DNA of 58,488 nucleotides from Erwinia sp. OLFS4 (GTDB lineage Bacteria; Pseudomonadota; Gammaproteobacteria; Enterobacterales; Enterobacteriaceae), in assembly GCF_002752165.1 (NCBI RefSeq), contig NZ_MOMB01000060.1:1-58488 (forward strand), read 5' to 3'. Under the pieces are notes generated by a model. It searched no databases. It was given only the letters and a program-made list of their open reading frames with translations, and was not told where the DNA came from. Below are positions 26,649-35,795 of this stretch, in pieces (the stretch's first letter is position 1; every line of letters begins with the position of its first letter). A program made the translations under genes and the position numbers.

Positions 26649-27605
26649 TTAACTGACGTTGACCACCACCGGCTGCGGTTTAATTCGCATGGCCGCAATC
26701 ACCCCGGCCATCAGACAAACAATACCGCAAAACGTCAGTAACGGCGGCCAGCTCTGACGCCAGAGAAAAGTCCACAGCAGGCCAAATAAAATTTCAAACA
26801 CAATCAGCGGTCCGACAATAACTGTCGGCAAGCGCTGACAGGCAGTATTCCAGCACATCGCGCCCAGCCACGAACACAGCAAGCCGATAGCGAGCATCAG
26901 GCTAAGAAAAATCGCCGGCCGCGGGCCTAAAGGCAGCGGAAACGCTGGCTGTGTAATCATCAGCTGCAGGCAGGCCAGCCCCCAGGCCAACAGTGCCAGC
27001 GGCAGCGTCATCAGCCCCTGTGCAGTCGCCCATGTTGATGGCCGCGCCCCGGGGTGAACACGCAGCCAGCGGGCATTGCGTAACGGATACCAGGTCCAGC
27101 ACACTACGGCCAGCAATGCCAGCACAATACCGGTCAGGTAACGCAGCAAATCCATCTGCCCCTGACGCGCATCAAGTTCAGCAAGGTTAACACACAGCAA
27201 ACCCGCCAGGATCAGCAGCAGTGCCGGTAACAGACGATGCCAGGCAAGACGTCCTTCCAGATGTCCGTAAAAAAAATTGGCGCTAATAGAAATCACCACC
27301 GGTAGCGTACCAATTAGCATAGTGGAAACCGGCGCCCCGGTGCGCTGAATGGCACTGGCCAGAAACCCATAATAGAGCAGATTGCCTACCAGACTCAGTT
27401 TCAGCGCCTCCAGCCAGTCGCCAGCCGTCAGTTGCCGTAACCGCTGGCGATCGTGCCATGCCAGCGGCAGGGCGATCAGCCCGAAGGCGACATAGCGTCC
27501 GGCAGACTGCATGATGCCAGGATAATCGGGTACTATCAGCGGACCGACAAAAATCAGGCCCCACAAACATCCGGCCGCCAGTGCAAACAATACGCCCGCA
27601 AACAT
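26649..27605 (-). CDS. EamA/DMT-superfamily transporter
   Basis: A 318-residue membrane protein with about ten hydrophobic segments arranged as two EamA repeats. The first opens with LFALAAGCLWGLIFVGPLIV and the second begins near residue 165. Members export amino acids, metabolites or drugs, but the substrate cannot be inferred. The ATG has AGGAGAGAGG immediately before it. The Nudix gene lies 66 bases upstream on the same strand, so the two may be co-transcribed. Confidence 0.83.
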   Translation of the reverse strand: MFAGVLFALAAGCLWGLIFVGPLIVPDYPGIMQSAGRYVAFGLIALPLAWHDRQRLRQLTAGDWLEALKLSLVGNLLYYGFLASAIQRTGAPVSTMLIGTLPVVISISANFFYGHLEGRLAWHRLLPALLLILAGLLCVNLAELDARQGQMDLLRYLTGIVLALLAVVCWTWYPLRNARWLRVHPGARPSTWATAQGLMTLPLALLAWGLACLQLMITQPAFPLPLGPRPAIFLSLMLAIGLLCSWLGAMCWNTACQRLPTVIVGPLIVFEILFGLLWTFLWRQSWPPLLTFCGIVCLMAGVIAAMRIKPQPVVVNVS

Positions 27606-27671
27606 CCTCTCTCCTTATTAATCTACTATCCTGTCCCTTGTGGAAAAATAACGGCAAATCTTAAAACCGTC

Positions 27672-28280
27672 TCAATCACACCAGGGTTCACCACCCTCAA
27701 GCGCAATGCGCAAGCTGGTTTCAATTTGCAACGGCACAATACGCGTCAGCGACAGCGGCGGCAGGTTATCAGGTGCAAAGAAACCAATATCCAGCGATTC
27801 ATGGCTAATGGCCAGTTCGCCACCCTGCTCCTCGCAGAGGAAAATAAGCTTATAGATATGAAACGGATGGGGCGGGTGCCCATGCTGATTACGATCCCAT
27901 ACGCCGAGCAGGCGTGTAGCCCGCACCTCCAGCCCCGTCTCTTCACGCACTTCACGTTCGGCGGCTTGTCTTGGTGCATCGCCTACGTCCACCCAGCCGC
28001 CGGGTAAACTCCAGCCGCCGTCTTCCGCTTCACGCACCATTAACAGCTTGCCATCGCGAAGAATCAGACCCCGGCTATCCACCTTCGGAGTGGCATATCC
28101 CTGCTGCTGGCTGAAGCTTGCCTCTAGCTGATCGGGGGTTGCAGAAAAATGCTCTGCCATCAGTTGTGCGGCTAACGCCCGAAGCTGCTGATAGCGTTCA
28201 ATATCAAACTTATCCTGGCTAAAGGTCAGACCGGACTGGGCCAGCGCCTGAAGCTTCTGTGCTAAGGCTATCGGATTCAT
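27672..28280 (-). CDS. Nudix hydrolase with N-terminal Nudix_N_2-type region
   Basis: A 202-residue protein. Residues 1-65 form a helical N-terminal extension like that of YjhB-type Nudix enzymes. The Nudix box is at about 94-117, GGWVDVGDAPRQAAEREVRE then ETGLEV, with Asp at the first acidic position in place of Glu and the metal-binding REVREE intact. Likely substrate is ADP-ribose or another nucleoside diphosphate linked to a second group, by family. A strong AGGAGG precedes the start. Same strand as, and 66 bases ahead of, the EamA gene. Confidence 0.88.
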   Translation of the reverse strand: MNPIALAQKLQALAQSGLTFSQDKFDIERYQQLRALAAQLMAEHFSATPDQLEASFSQQQGYATPKVDSRGLILRDGKLLMVREAEDGGWSLPGGWVDVGDAPRQAAEREVREETGLEVRATRLLGVWDRNQHGHPPHPFHIYKLIFLCEEQGGELAISHESLDIGFFAPDNLPPLSLTRIVPLQIETSLRIALEGGEPWCD

Positions 28281-28463
28281 TGGCTTACCTCCTGGCGATA
28301 ATGCAATGCCTTAGAGAATAACAGCTCAATGGTATGATAAGGCGGTTAGCCTGAAAAATAGCGACCAGCAGAACCGGAGGGTATTGGGCAACGCGCCGGA
28401 GCAGTGCAACGGCAAGTAAAGCATCCCTGCAATTTCAGCATAATCTGAAGAAGCCGCGCGCCT

Positions 28464-29360
28464 TCAGATATGGCTGTGCAGCCATGAAGCGTAAGCTTCA
28501 TCCCAGATTGCGGCCGCCGTCCCGGCTTTGCCAAGGCCAAAACCATGGCCGCCACGGGTAATTTTGATCAGCTGTACCGGGACTTTTTGTTTCCGGCAGG
28601 CATCCTGCATGATTAGCAGGTTATGAGGATTAGCAATATTGTCGTCATCTGCCTGGGCGAGAAACGTCGGCGGGAAATAGGAAGTGACATAATTTTGTAC
28701 CGACCAGCGGGCTTCATCGGCAGGTGAAGCGTTATCGCCTAACAGCATGCGATGCGTATTAGTATGCGTATAAGGCTGTTCCAGCGTCACCACCGCATAA
28801 ATCAGCCCGATGGTATCGGCCACCGGAACAATCTGATCAAGATTATCCATGGGTGGATAAGAAGCAAAATCTGGTCTGGCCGCTGCCATACCCAGCAGGT
28901 GGCCGCCGGCAGAAAATCCCAGCAGATGGACTTTGCGTTCCATTGAGCGTACCAGCCGGATGGCGCGCTGTGCGTCCTGCAATGGTGCATAACTGCCGGC
29001 CTGCCAGCCCTCCTGAGGCAAGCGGTAGCTCAGGACATAGGCGGTATAGCCCAGCTTATTCAACCAGCTGGCCACTGGCCATGCCTCGCCAGCCATACCA
29101 ATCCAGCGATAACCACCGCCAGCAGCAATCAGCACCGCTTCCCCGTTGGAATTCTCCGGCTGAAAACGTTGCAAGGCAGGACTGGCAATATTAGACCAGG
29201 AGCCATTAAACGAAATGTTGACCTTGCCTGAGGGGCCACCGCCGCCAGGCGGCCGATCGGGCCATAACGCTATTCTGTCTTCGGTTGCCATCAACTTACC
29301 TGCGTTGATTGATAATATGAAAGCACCGGCTCCCTGCAATAACCGGCGTCGACTAAGCAT
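28464..29360 (-). CDS. Alpha/beta hydrolase with Tat-like signal
   Basis: About 298 residues from the ATG at 29360. The N-terminus MLSRRRLLQGAGAFILS carries a twin-arginine SRRRLL and a short hydrophobic stretch, so export by Tat is likely. The hydrolase domain has the oxyanion region AAGGGY, nucleophile elbow GFSAGGHLLG, acid in QADDDNI and His in RGGHGFGLG, as in BD-FAE/acetyl-xylan-esterase-like enzymes. A 343-residue reading from 29495 is open, but its first 45 residues look non-coding and would bury the signal. GGGA precedes the chosen start. It may act on acetylated plant or peptidoglycan sugars in the periplasm, as inference only. Confidence 0.82.
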   Translation of the reverse strand: MLSRRRLLQGAGAFILSINAGKLMATEDRIALWPDRPPGGGGPSGKVNISFNGSWSNIASPALQRFQPENSNGEAVLIAAGGGYRWIGMAGEAWPVASWLNKLGYTAYVLSYRLPQEGWQAGSYAPLQDAQRAIRLVRSMERKVHLLGFSAGGHLLGMAAARPDFASYPPMDNLDQIVPVADTIGLIYAVVTLEQPYTHTNTHRMLLGDNASPADEARWSVQNYVTSYFPPTFLAQADDDNIANPHNLLIMQDACRKQKVPVQLIKITRGGHGFGLGKAGTAAAIWDEAYASWLHSHI

Positions 29361-29533
29361 TCTGCATTCCCATCGTGATGTTTCCCGGATGCGATCTGTG
29401 CCGCTTAAGGGTAAATAGCGCAAACTGCCACGCCAGTGAGTACGTTGAGTCAGAGGTTTATTGTCAGGCAACGACGCGGCTGCCGGCAATACCACTATAG
29501 CATCTGCCTGCAGCCACTTAGCAGCGGCCGTTG

Positions 29534-30754
29534 CTAACGTTTGGGCTTACTGTAAGTAAACCATTCCACGCCCTGTAAAAGCCCTTTCCAGTAAAACCAG
29601 GGTAAAAAGCGTGTCTTGAGAAACCACCCCAACCAGTGTGGCTTTAAGGGATTGAGAGGAAACGTTGGCAGCAAACGGCCATTATAGCCGAATTCGGCCA
29701 AAACCACCTTACCGCGCGCCACCGACAAAGGACAGGAGCTGTAACCATCATAGTTCGCCGTCAGCGACTGCTGACGTAAAAAATGCAGCACATTGCGCGC
29801 CACAATAACTATCTGCTTACGCGCGGCCGCTGCGGTTTTTGAATTAGGGCTGGAAACCACATCACCCAGGGCGAATACCGAAGGAAAGCGCTTGTGCTGC
29901 AATGTTTTTTCATCCACCTCACACCAGCCCCCTTCATTGCCGAGGCCACTGCTGGCAATAAACGCCGGCGGCAGCTGGGGGGGAACCACATGCAACATAT
30001 CGAAGGATTTCTGCACCTGCACGCGCACGCCTTCCGGCCCGGTCAGTTCAAACCAGGCCTGATGATTTGCACCGTCAACTTTCACCAGATTACAGCCATA
30101 GTTGATGCGGACATGATAGCGTGCCATCCAGCGTTCTAATTCCGGGATAAAAGCACTCACGCTGAACAACTGCTGACCAGCCAGACAAAATTCGCTCTGA
30201 ATGTGCTCAAGACGCTGCTGCTTTTGCCAGTAGTCGCAGGCCAGATAAAGTGCTTTCTGTGGGGCGCCAGCACATTTAATTGGCACCGGCGGCTGGGTGA
30301 AAAGTGCGTTACCCTGTTGCAATTGCTGCACCAGTTGCCAGGTATAAGGCGCCAGGTCGTAACGGTAATTGGAGGTGACACCATTTTTGCCCAGCGTCTC
30401 TGTCAGACCGTCAATTTTTTCCCAGTGCAACGTCAGGCCACAGCATATCAGCAAGACATCGTATGTCAGCGTCTGGCCCTGCAGGGTATGCACCTGCTGA
30501 CTTTCTGCATCAACTTTGCTAACGCGATCCTGGCACCAACAGACCCCTTCAGGAATCAGCTCACGCAGCGGACGTCGGGTTTTTAGCTGGTCATATTCCC
30601 CGGCGCCTACCAGTGTCCAGCCCGGCTGATAGTAGTGATATTCCTGTGGTTCGATCAATGTTATCGTCAGCTGCTGGCGTCTTTTTCTTAAGCTGGCAAT
30701 CACTCCGAGGCCCGCTGTTCCGCCGCCAATTACCACAATATGCTGCTGCGCCAT
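29534..30754 (-). CDS. sqr: Sulfide:quinone oxidoreductase, mitochondrial SQOR-like (type II)
   Basis: A 406-residue flavoprotein. FAD motif VVIGGGTAGLGV is at 8-19. Two Cys expected to form the redox disulfide/trisulfide are C161 in PIKCAGAPQKALYLA and C341 in YDGYSSCPL. Both contexts match human SQOR (KCAGAPQK and YTSCPL) unusually closely, as do DEKTLQHKRFPSVFALGDV and ILAEF-like VLAEFGYNG. The C-terminus has amphipathic aromatic-rich helices for membrane association. It should oxidise sulfide and reduce quinone. The ATG at 30754 has AGGGA 7 bases upstream; a start at 30790 is less likely. No persulfide dioxygenase or rhodanese gene adjoins it. Confidence 0.88.
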   Translation of the reverse strand: MAQQHIVVIGGGTAGLGVIASLRKRRQQLTITLIEPQEYHYYQPGWTLVGAGEYDQLKTRRPLRELIPEGVCWCQDRVSKVDAESQQVHTLQGQTLTYDVLLICCGLTLHWEKIDGLTETLGKNGVTSNYRYDLAPYTWQLVQQLQQGNALFTQPPVPIKCAGAPQKALYLACDYWQKQQRLEHIQSEFCLAGQQLFSVSAFIPELERWMARYHVRINYGCNLVKVDGANHQAWFELTGPEGVRVQVQKSFDMLHVVPPQLPPAFIASSGLGNEGGWCEVDEKTLQHKRFPSVFALGDVVSSPNSKTAAAARKQIVIVARNVLHFLRQQSLTANYDGYSSCPLSVARGKVVLAEFGYNGRLLPTFPLNPLKPHWLGWFLKTRFLPWFYWKGLLQGVEWFTYSKPKR

Positions 30755-30815
30755 CACACTATCCCTTATTTCATGCTGTTTTACTGGCAATCAGGCCCAC
30801 GATATTCAGCAATGA

Positions 30816-31376
30816 TTACGCAACCGGTCCTCCACCTGACTCATAGGTTTGCACCCGCCACTCTTCATGACGAAGGCGAAACAGCAGGCTGACAGGCGCC
30901 CCGGGTACATCGTCAATTTGCCCGCACACTTTGAGACCGACTTTCTGCAATACCCGCTGTGAGGCCAGATGGTTCTGACGCACCGTTGCCGCCACTTCCG
31001 GCATATTAAGCTGATGAAAACTGTGGTGCAGTATAACCCGGGCAAACTCTGTCGCCAGCCCTTGTCCCCAGGCATAGCGGGCAAACCGATAACCGAGATT
31101 ATTCATTGTTTCAGTGGCTATCTTACGCCTGGCAATGCCACCAAAGCCAAGCGTTTTATCCGGCTGCTGGCGTAACGAAATTGCCCAGTTGCCAAATCCG
31201 TGCTGTCGCCAGTGTGCCAGCCAGCCACTCAGGACCAAATCGGCATGCTCCCTGTCGGGAAAAGGGCCAGCTGGATTAAACTGGTTAGTCGCCGGGTCAC
31301 CGTAGATAGCGAACAGTGATTCGCTGTCTTCCGGGCTGACCGGCCGCAGGCAAAGTCGTTCGGTGTACAGTCTCAT
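30816..31376 (-). CDS. GNAT acetyltransferase, RimJ/RimL-like
   Basis: A 186-residue protein. It begins with the typical MRLYTERLCLRPVSPEDSES. The acetyl-CoA site is around YAWGQGLATEF near residue 102, and a C-terminal QNHLASQRVLQKVGL motif follows. Such enzymes acetylate small molecules or protein N-termini, and the substrate is unknown. It is 61 bases upstream of the SQR gene on the same strand. The ribosome site is weak. Confidence 0.85.
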   Translation of the reverse strand: MRLYTERLCLRPVSPEDSESLFAIYGDPATNQFNPAGPFPDREHADLVLSGWLAHWRQHGFGNWAISLRQQPDKTLGFGGIARRKIATETMNNLGYRFARYAWGQGLATEFARVILHHSFHQLNMPEVAATVRQNHLASQRVLQKVGLKVCGQIDDVPGAPVSLLFRLRHEEWRVQTYESGGGPVA

Positions 31377-31676
31377 CCCAATAATAACCCATTTGTTAAG
31401 GGGTGTTGATTAACGGTGATAAAATTCTATAGTAATGCAATAACTATCCGGCAAATATAACGGCTTAGGTTTATTCTCGCTCAGCAGGCAGGCAGCGATA
31501 CAGAGCAGAATTGCATAATGTGAACTCCGTCAAACGTTTTTACCTGTTGCCGTTTTGATATTGGTAACATTGGTGCTGGCCTAAGGCCAATTCAGTTTGG
31601 TTATAGCTGATGCACAGGCAAAGACCGGGCGCAGGACAACCTTCAGGGGAACACGCCCCATCTACCGGAGCCTGAC
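31377..31676. other. Divergent intergenic region, no gene seen
   Basis: 300 bases between the GNAT gene and the FemAB-like gene. The palindrome TGGCCTAAGGCCA lies near 31576-31590. No open frame with a credible start and no clear promoter pair were found. Confidence 0.4.
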
Positions 31677-32804
31677 ATGTCGCTCACCCCGCTAAATGCG
31701 ATAAACGCTATTCCGGCCGCCAGCTGGGATGCCCTGCTGACCGACAATCAACCTTTTGTCCGTCACGCTTTCCTGAGTGCGCTGGAAGAAAGTGGCTGTG
31801 TCAGGCATGAAACCGGCTGGCAACCACAGCATTTAATCTGGCAGGAACAGGGAAAGATTCTGGCCGCCATGCCGGGCTATCGGAAATACCACTCGCGCGG
31901 CGAATATATTTTTGACCACGCCTGGGCAGATGCCAGCCAGCGCGCAGGTCTGCCGTACTATCCTAAATGGCTCAGCGCCATCCCCTTCAGTCCGGTGAGC
32001 GGTGCACGCGTACTGGGGGACAATTTTGCGGCACATCAGCTGCTTGACCGGTTGCCGGATTGGCTCAACGAGAACGGCCTGTATAGCGGTCATATAAACT
32101 TTAGCGATGCGCCAGCGGACCGACTACTGGCACCACAGCAAAACTGGCTGCAGCGTTATGGCTGCCAGTATCACTGGTACAACCTTCGCTACCGCGATTT
32201 CAATGATTTTCTCGATACGCTCATGTCACGTAAGCGTAAAAATATGCGTAAAGAGCGCCAGGCAGTCCGCGATCAGGGCTTTGATTTTGTCTGGTATCAG
32301 GGGAACGAACTGACCGGACAGCAGTGGGATTTTGTCTATCAGTGTTATGCCAACACTTATGCCGTGCGCGGTCAGCGTCCTTATCTCAACCGGCTGTTTT
32401 TCAGCTTACTCGCTGAAAGCATGCCCGCCGCTATTCGTGTGGTCATCGCCCAACGGCAGAGCCTGCCGGTGGCCATGGCGTTCAGCCTGGTGGATGACCA
32501 TACGTTCTATGGTCGTTACTGGGGTTGTCTGGCTGAATTTGACCACCTGCACTTTGAAACCTGTTTTTATCAGGATATGGATTACATGATAACCCACGGA
32601 CTTAGCCGTTTTGACGCAGGTGCTCAGGGGGAGCATAAGCTGGTACGCGGCTTTCTGCCGGTGGTGACCCATTCGTGGCATTTACTGCAGCATGCCGGTT
32701 TGCACGCTGCGGTCGCTGATTACCTGCAGCAGGAGCGACCCGCCGTGCAAGCCTGGGCCGACCAGGCGCGCCAGGCTTTACCTTATCATCGCCAGGCGGG
32801 CTGA
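31677..32804 (+). CDS. FemAB/GNAT-fold DUF482-type acyltransferase-like protein
   Basis: A 375-residue cytosolic protein of the COG3146 (DUF482) group, which shares the GNAT/FemAB fold. Recognisable are YHSRGEYIFDHAWADA near 63-78, SRKRKNMRKERQAV near 184 and GRYWGCLAEFDHLHFETCFY near 280. DAGAQGEHKLVRGF near 312 also fits. The biochemical role is not established in my knowledge. Family names refer to peptidoglycan synthesis but without proof. GGAG lies 6 bases before the ATG. Convergent with the ABC exporter gene, with a strong inverted repeat over the shared ends. Confidence 0.85.
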   Translation: MSLTPLNAINAIPAASWDALLTDNQPFVRHAFLSALEESGCVRHETGWQPQHLIWQEQGKILAAMPGYRKYHSRGEYIFDHAWADASQRAGLPYYPKWLSAIPFSPVSGARVLGDNFAAHQLLDRLPDWLNENGLYSGHINFSDAPADRLLAPQQNWLQRYGCQYHWYNLRYRDFNDFLDTLMSRKRKNMRKERQAVRDQGFDFVWYQGNELTGQQWDFVYQCYANTYAVRGQRPYLNRLFFSLLAESMPAAIRVVIAQRQSLPVAMAFSLVDDHTFYGRYWGCLAEFDHLHFETCFYQDMDYMITHGLSRFDAGAQGEHKLVRGFLPVVTHSWHLLQHAGLHAAVADYLQQERPAVQAWADQARQALPYHRQAG

Positions 32805-32845
32805 CGGCAGGCGCACTCGCCTATCCTGGCCGCGCCTGCCGTCAG
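32801..32845. terminator. 14-bp inverted repeat at convergent gene ends
   Basis: CTGACGGCAGGCGC (32801-32814) pairs perfectly with GCGCCTGCCGTCAG (32832-32845) across 17 bases. The left arm contains the stop of the FemAB-like gene and the right arm the stop of the ABC gene. It probably blocks transcription in both directions, though no T-run is present. Confidence 0.5.
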
Positions 32846-34674
32846 ATCTCCCCGACAAAACCGCCGGTCTGATGCCGCCATAAACGGGCATACAAGCCAT
32901 TTTTTTCCAGCAGCTGCTGATGGTTACCCATTTCAACAATTTTCCCTTTCTGCAGCACCACCAGTCGATCCATTTTGGCAATGGTTGACAGGCGGTGAGC
33001 AATGGCGATAACCGTTTTTCCTTGCATCAGATCTTCCAGACTTTCCTGGATCGCCGCTTCTACTTCCGAGTCCAGCGCCGACGTGGCTTCGTCCATAACC
33101 AGAATCGGCGCATCTTTTAGTAACACCCGGGCAATAGCAATACGCTGGCGCTGACCACCGGATAATTTCACCCCGCGTTCACCGGCATGGGCATCCAGAC
33201 CACTGCGCCCCTGTTCGTCGCACAGCAGGGGAATGAATTCATCAGCCCGTGCCCGCCTGATAGCCTGATCCAGCGCGTCAACAGAGGCGTCCGGGCGACC
33301 ATAGAGTAAATTGTCGCGAATCGAACGATGCAGTAAAGAGGTATCCTGAGTGATCATCCCTATTTGCGCGCGCAGGCTTTCCTGACTCACCTGCGCAATA
33401 TCCTGGCCATCAATCTCAATCGTGCCACCGTTAAGATCATAAAGACGCAATAACAGGTTAACCAGGGTTGATTTGCCGGCCCCTGAGGGGCCAATCAGCC
33501 CGATTTTTTCCCCTGGCTGAATCGTCAGATTAAGCCCTTCAATCACCGGCCGGGTGCCGCCATAATTAAACTGCACGTGAGTAAAGCGAATTTCACCGCG
33601 CGCCACCTGGAGCGGTTTCGCCTGGGGTTGGTCGGAAACTTTCACCGGCTGGGCGATGGTTTTCAGCCCATCCTGGACCATACCGATATCTTCAAAAATG
33701 CCGTTTACCACCCACATAATCCAGCCGGACATATTAACAATGCCAATCACCAGACTGGTCGCCAGCGCTATGGCACCCACGCTAATCAGCGACTGGGTCC
33801 AGAGCCATAATGCCAGCCCGGTGGTGGAGACAATCAGGCAACCATTAAGCGTAGTAATCGTGACATCCATGCCGCTAATCATGCGTCCGGCACGGCGCGA
33901 TTTGTCGGTCTGCTCTTCAATGGCCTCACGGGCATAGTGCTTTTCCAGCGTACCATGAGCAAAAAGCTTCAGCGTGGTGATATTAGTGTAACCGTCAACA
34001 ATGGTCCCCATCAGTCTGGAATGTGCCTCAGACGAGGCGACCGATCGGGCTTTCACCCGCGGCACGAAATACCACATGCACAGGACATAGCCAGTAATCC
34101 ACAGAATCAACGGCAGCATCAGCCGCCAGTCGGCCTGGGCAAACAACACCAGAGTGGTGACGGCATAAATCAGCACATGCCAGAGCGCGTCAACCGTCTG
34201 AACAACGGAATCGCGTAACGCATTACCCGTTTGCATAATGCGTTGCGCTATACGGCCGGCAAAGTCACCCTGAAAGAAACTCAGGCTCTGACGCAGGACG
34301 TAATTGTGATTTTGCCAGCGGATCAGGCTGGTCATACCGGGGCCGATGGTCTGATGCACCAGCAAATCATGGATACCAATAAAAACAGGCCGCAGCAGCA
34401 GCGCCACTACCGCCATCCACACCAGTTCACCAGCATGGTCGCGAAACAACGCCTGCGCTGGCGTGGCGTTAACCAGATCGATAATACGGCTCAGATAACT
34501 GAACAACGCCACCTCGATCAGCGCAGCAATCAGACCGACCACCAGCAATATGGCAAAACTTGGCCAGACCTGGCGCAGATAATAATAATAGAATGCCCAA
34601 ACCCGGTTGGGAGGCATCCCATCCGGCGCATCCCTGAAGACATTAATCAGACGTTCAAAACGTTGAGATAACAT
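32842..34674 (-). CDS. ABC exporter, fused membrane and ATPase domains
   Basis: A 610-residue half-transporter. The transmembrane domain (about 25-330, six segments) is followed by the ATPase: Walker A GLIGPSGAGKSTLVN near 390, the Q-loop region IGMITQDTSLL, signature LSGGQRQRIAIAR, Walker B ILVMDEATSALDSE and H-loop AIAHRLS. It resembles MsbA/MdlB-type multidrug and lipid exporters and would work as a dimer in the inner membrane. The substrate is unknown. No strong Shine-Dalgarno is visible before the ATG. It stands alone, divergent from the esterase region. Confidence 0.9.
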   Translation of the reverse strand: MLSQRFERLINVFRDAPDGMPPNRVWAFYYYYLRQVWPSFAILLVVGLIAALIEVALFSYLSRIIDLVNATPAQALFRDHAGELVWMAVVALLLRPVFIGIHDLLVHQTIGPGMTSLIRWQNHNYVLRQSLSFFQGDFAGRIAQRIMQTGNALRDSVVQTVDALWHVLIYAVTTLVLFAQADWRLMLPLILWITGYVLCMWYFVPRVKARSVASSEAHSRLMGTIVDGYTNITTLKLFAHGTLEKHYAREAIEEQTDKSRRAGRMISGMDVTITTLNGCLIVSTTGLALWLWTQSLISVGAIALATSLVIGIVNMSGWIMWVVNGIFEDIGMVQDGLKTIAQPVKVSDQPQAKPLQVARGEIRFTHVQFNYGGTRPVIEGLNLTIQPGEKIGLIGPSGAGKSTLVNLLLRLYDLNGGTIEIDGQDIAQVSQESLRAQIGMITQDTSLLHRSIRDNLLYGRPDASVDALDQAIRRARADEFIPLLCDEQGRSGLDAHAGERGVKLSGGQRQRIAIARVLLKDAPILVMDEATSALDSEVEAAIQESLEDLMQGKTVIAIAHRLSTIAKMDRLVVLQKGKIVEMGNHQQLLEKNGLYARLWRHQTGGFVGEI

Positions 34675-35193
34675 GATTTAAGTTCTCATTTTTTCCATGA
34701 ATCCAGCCAGGCTTAGTGCAAAATATTGCAGACAGGCAATGAGGAGGAATCTCTGTTGCCATTGTCAACTAACCCGCCCTGATTTGGAAATAATCATTTT
34801 TCGCCATCAGCAGACTAAGACAACAGGACTATTCCCGGCGAGCCAGCAGGTATAGGATACAAAAACCAACTGCTGAGGCGTAATAACGCACAGGCCCCTG
34901 AAATAATGTCGCCTGCTGACAGGCAATGGCGCAAACCATGAGCGGCATATTTTACAAGGATTTACCCGGAGTGCCGGCAACGCGTGGGTACTGTGCCATG
35001 GCCTAAAAAGTGTTGCTGGCCTGCGCCCTGCGGGATAACCGCTGGGAAACCAACAGCATCACACCGCTGTTCAAGCCGCTAAAGCTGATAAACCGCGCGC
35101 TACAACGACGGACAATCGCACATAAACCTTACGCAGTCAGTCGTTGAGCACGCACAATACTTACCTGTTTTCTGATGGCCAATGAGGAAAGTT
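34675..35193. other. Intergenic region upstream of esterase gene
   Basis: 519 bases without an intact gene. It separates the divergent ABC and esterase genes. The only coding-like trace is the short frame at 35007-35147 described separately. I searched by eye on the minus strand for kdpE remnants, because kdpD lies close by, and saw none. Confidence 0.4.
35007..35147 (+). pseudogene. Possible relic of a MarR/OhrR-type regulator
   Basis: A stop-bounded frame of 46 codons reads VLLACALRDNRWETNSITPL and on to KPLKLINRALQRR. This loosely recalls MarR-family text of the type VLLALWDNDG ... SGTLTPLLKRLEAAGLVRR with about 15 residues lost. There is no start codon with a ribosome site. The match may be chance. 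It lies directly upstream of the esterase gene, where a MarR regulator would be expected by analogy with MhqR-MhqD pairs. Confidence 0.2.
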
Positions 35194-35793
35194 ATGGCAG
35201 GCGGATTAGCGATTCTTATGCACGGTTTTGGCAGTAACGGGGACGACCTGGCCGGACTTGCTGCGCGTTGGGCACCCGATCTGCCGGACGTGCGGTTTTC
35301 CAGTCCAAACGCCGCCGAACGTTCTCCCCACCGCGCGGGCTATCAATGGTTTGCCCTTGAAGGGATTACGGACGAAACGCGTCCGCACCGCGTGGCACAA
35401 GCACGCGCCGGTTTTGATCGCATCATGACGCGTGTGCTGCAACAGCAACAAATGACAGATCAACTGGATAAAGTCGTACTGGTTGGCTTCTCTCAGGGCG
35501 CAATTATGGTGCTTGATGCCGTGGTGTCAGGTCGCTGGCCGGTAGCCGGCGTCGTGGCGTTTTCCGGTCGTCTGGCTTCACCGGCACCACTGCAACCGGC
35601 AATAGCACCGCTGCTGCTCATTCACGGCATGATTGACCCGGTTATTCCTTTTAGCGAAAGTGAAAAGGCAGCCAGACAGCTACGTGAAGCCGGCTATCCG
35701 GTGATAACCCAGTTTGAGCCGTCAACCGGTCACACCATTTCTGCTGCCGGCGCACGGGCGACGGCGGGGTTTATTGCCGAACGACTAAGCTGA
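35194..35793 (+). CDS. Phospholipase/carboxylesterase-family alpha/beta hydrolase, YpfH-like
   Basis: A 199-residue serine hydrolase. The oxyanion region LMHGFGSNGDDL is near residue 8, nucleophile elbow VLVGFSQGAIM near 94, Asp in LIHGMIDPVIP near 148 and His in STGHTISAAG near 178. Length and motifs fit the YpfH and acyl-protein-thioesterase-like group. AGGA lies about 6 bases before the ATG at 35194. An in-frame ATG at 35182 is possible. The gene ends 2 bases before the kdpD stop on the other strand and occupies the place where kdpE is normally found. Confidence 0.86.
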   Translation: MAGGLAILMHGFGSNGDDLAGLAARWAPDLPDVRFSSPNAAERSPHRAGYQWFALEGITDETRPHRVAQARAGFDRIMTRVLQQQQMTDQLDKVVLVGFSQGAIMVLDAVVSGRWPVAGVVAFSGRLASPAPLQPAIAPLLLIHGMIDPVIPFSESEKAARQLREAGYPVITQFEPSTGHTISAAGARATAGFIAERLS

Positions 35794-35795
35794 TT

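Noticed and set aside
34675-35181. Decayed kdpE on the minus strand
   Set aside because: Reading the minus strand by eye showed no receiver-domain or winged-helix text; the space is also too short for a full kdpE.
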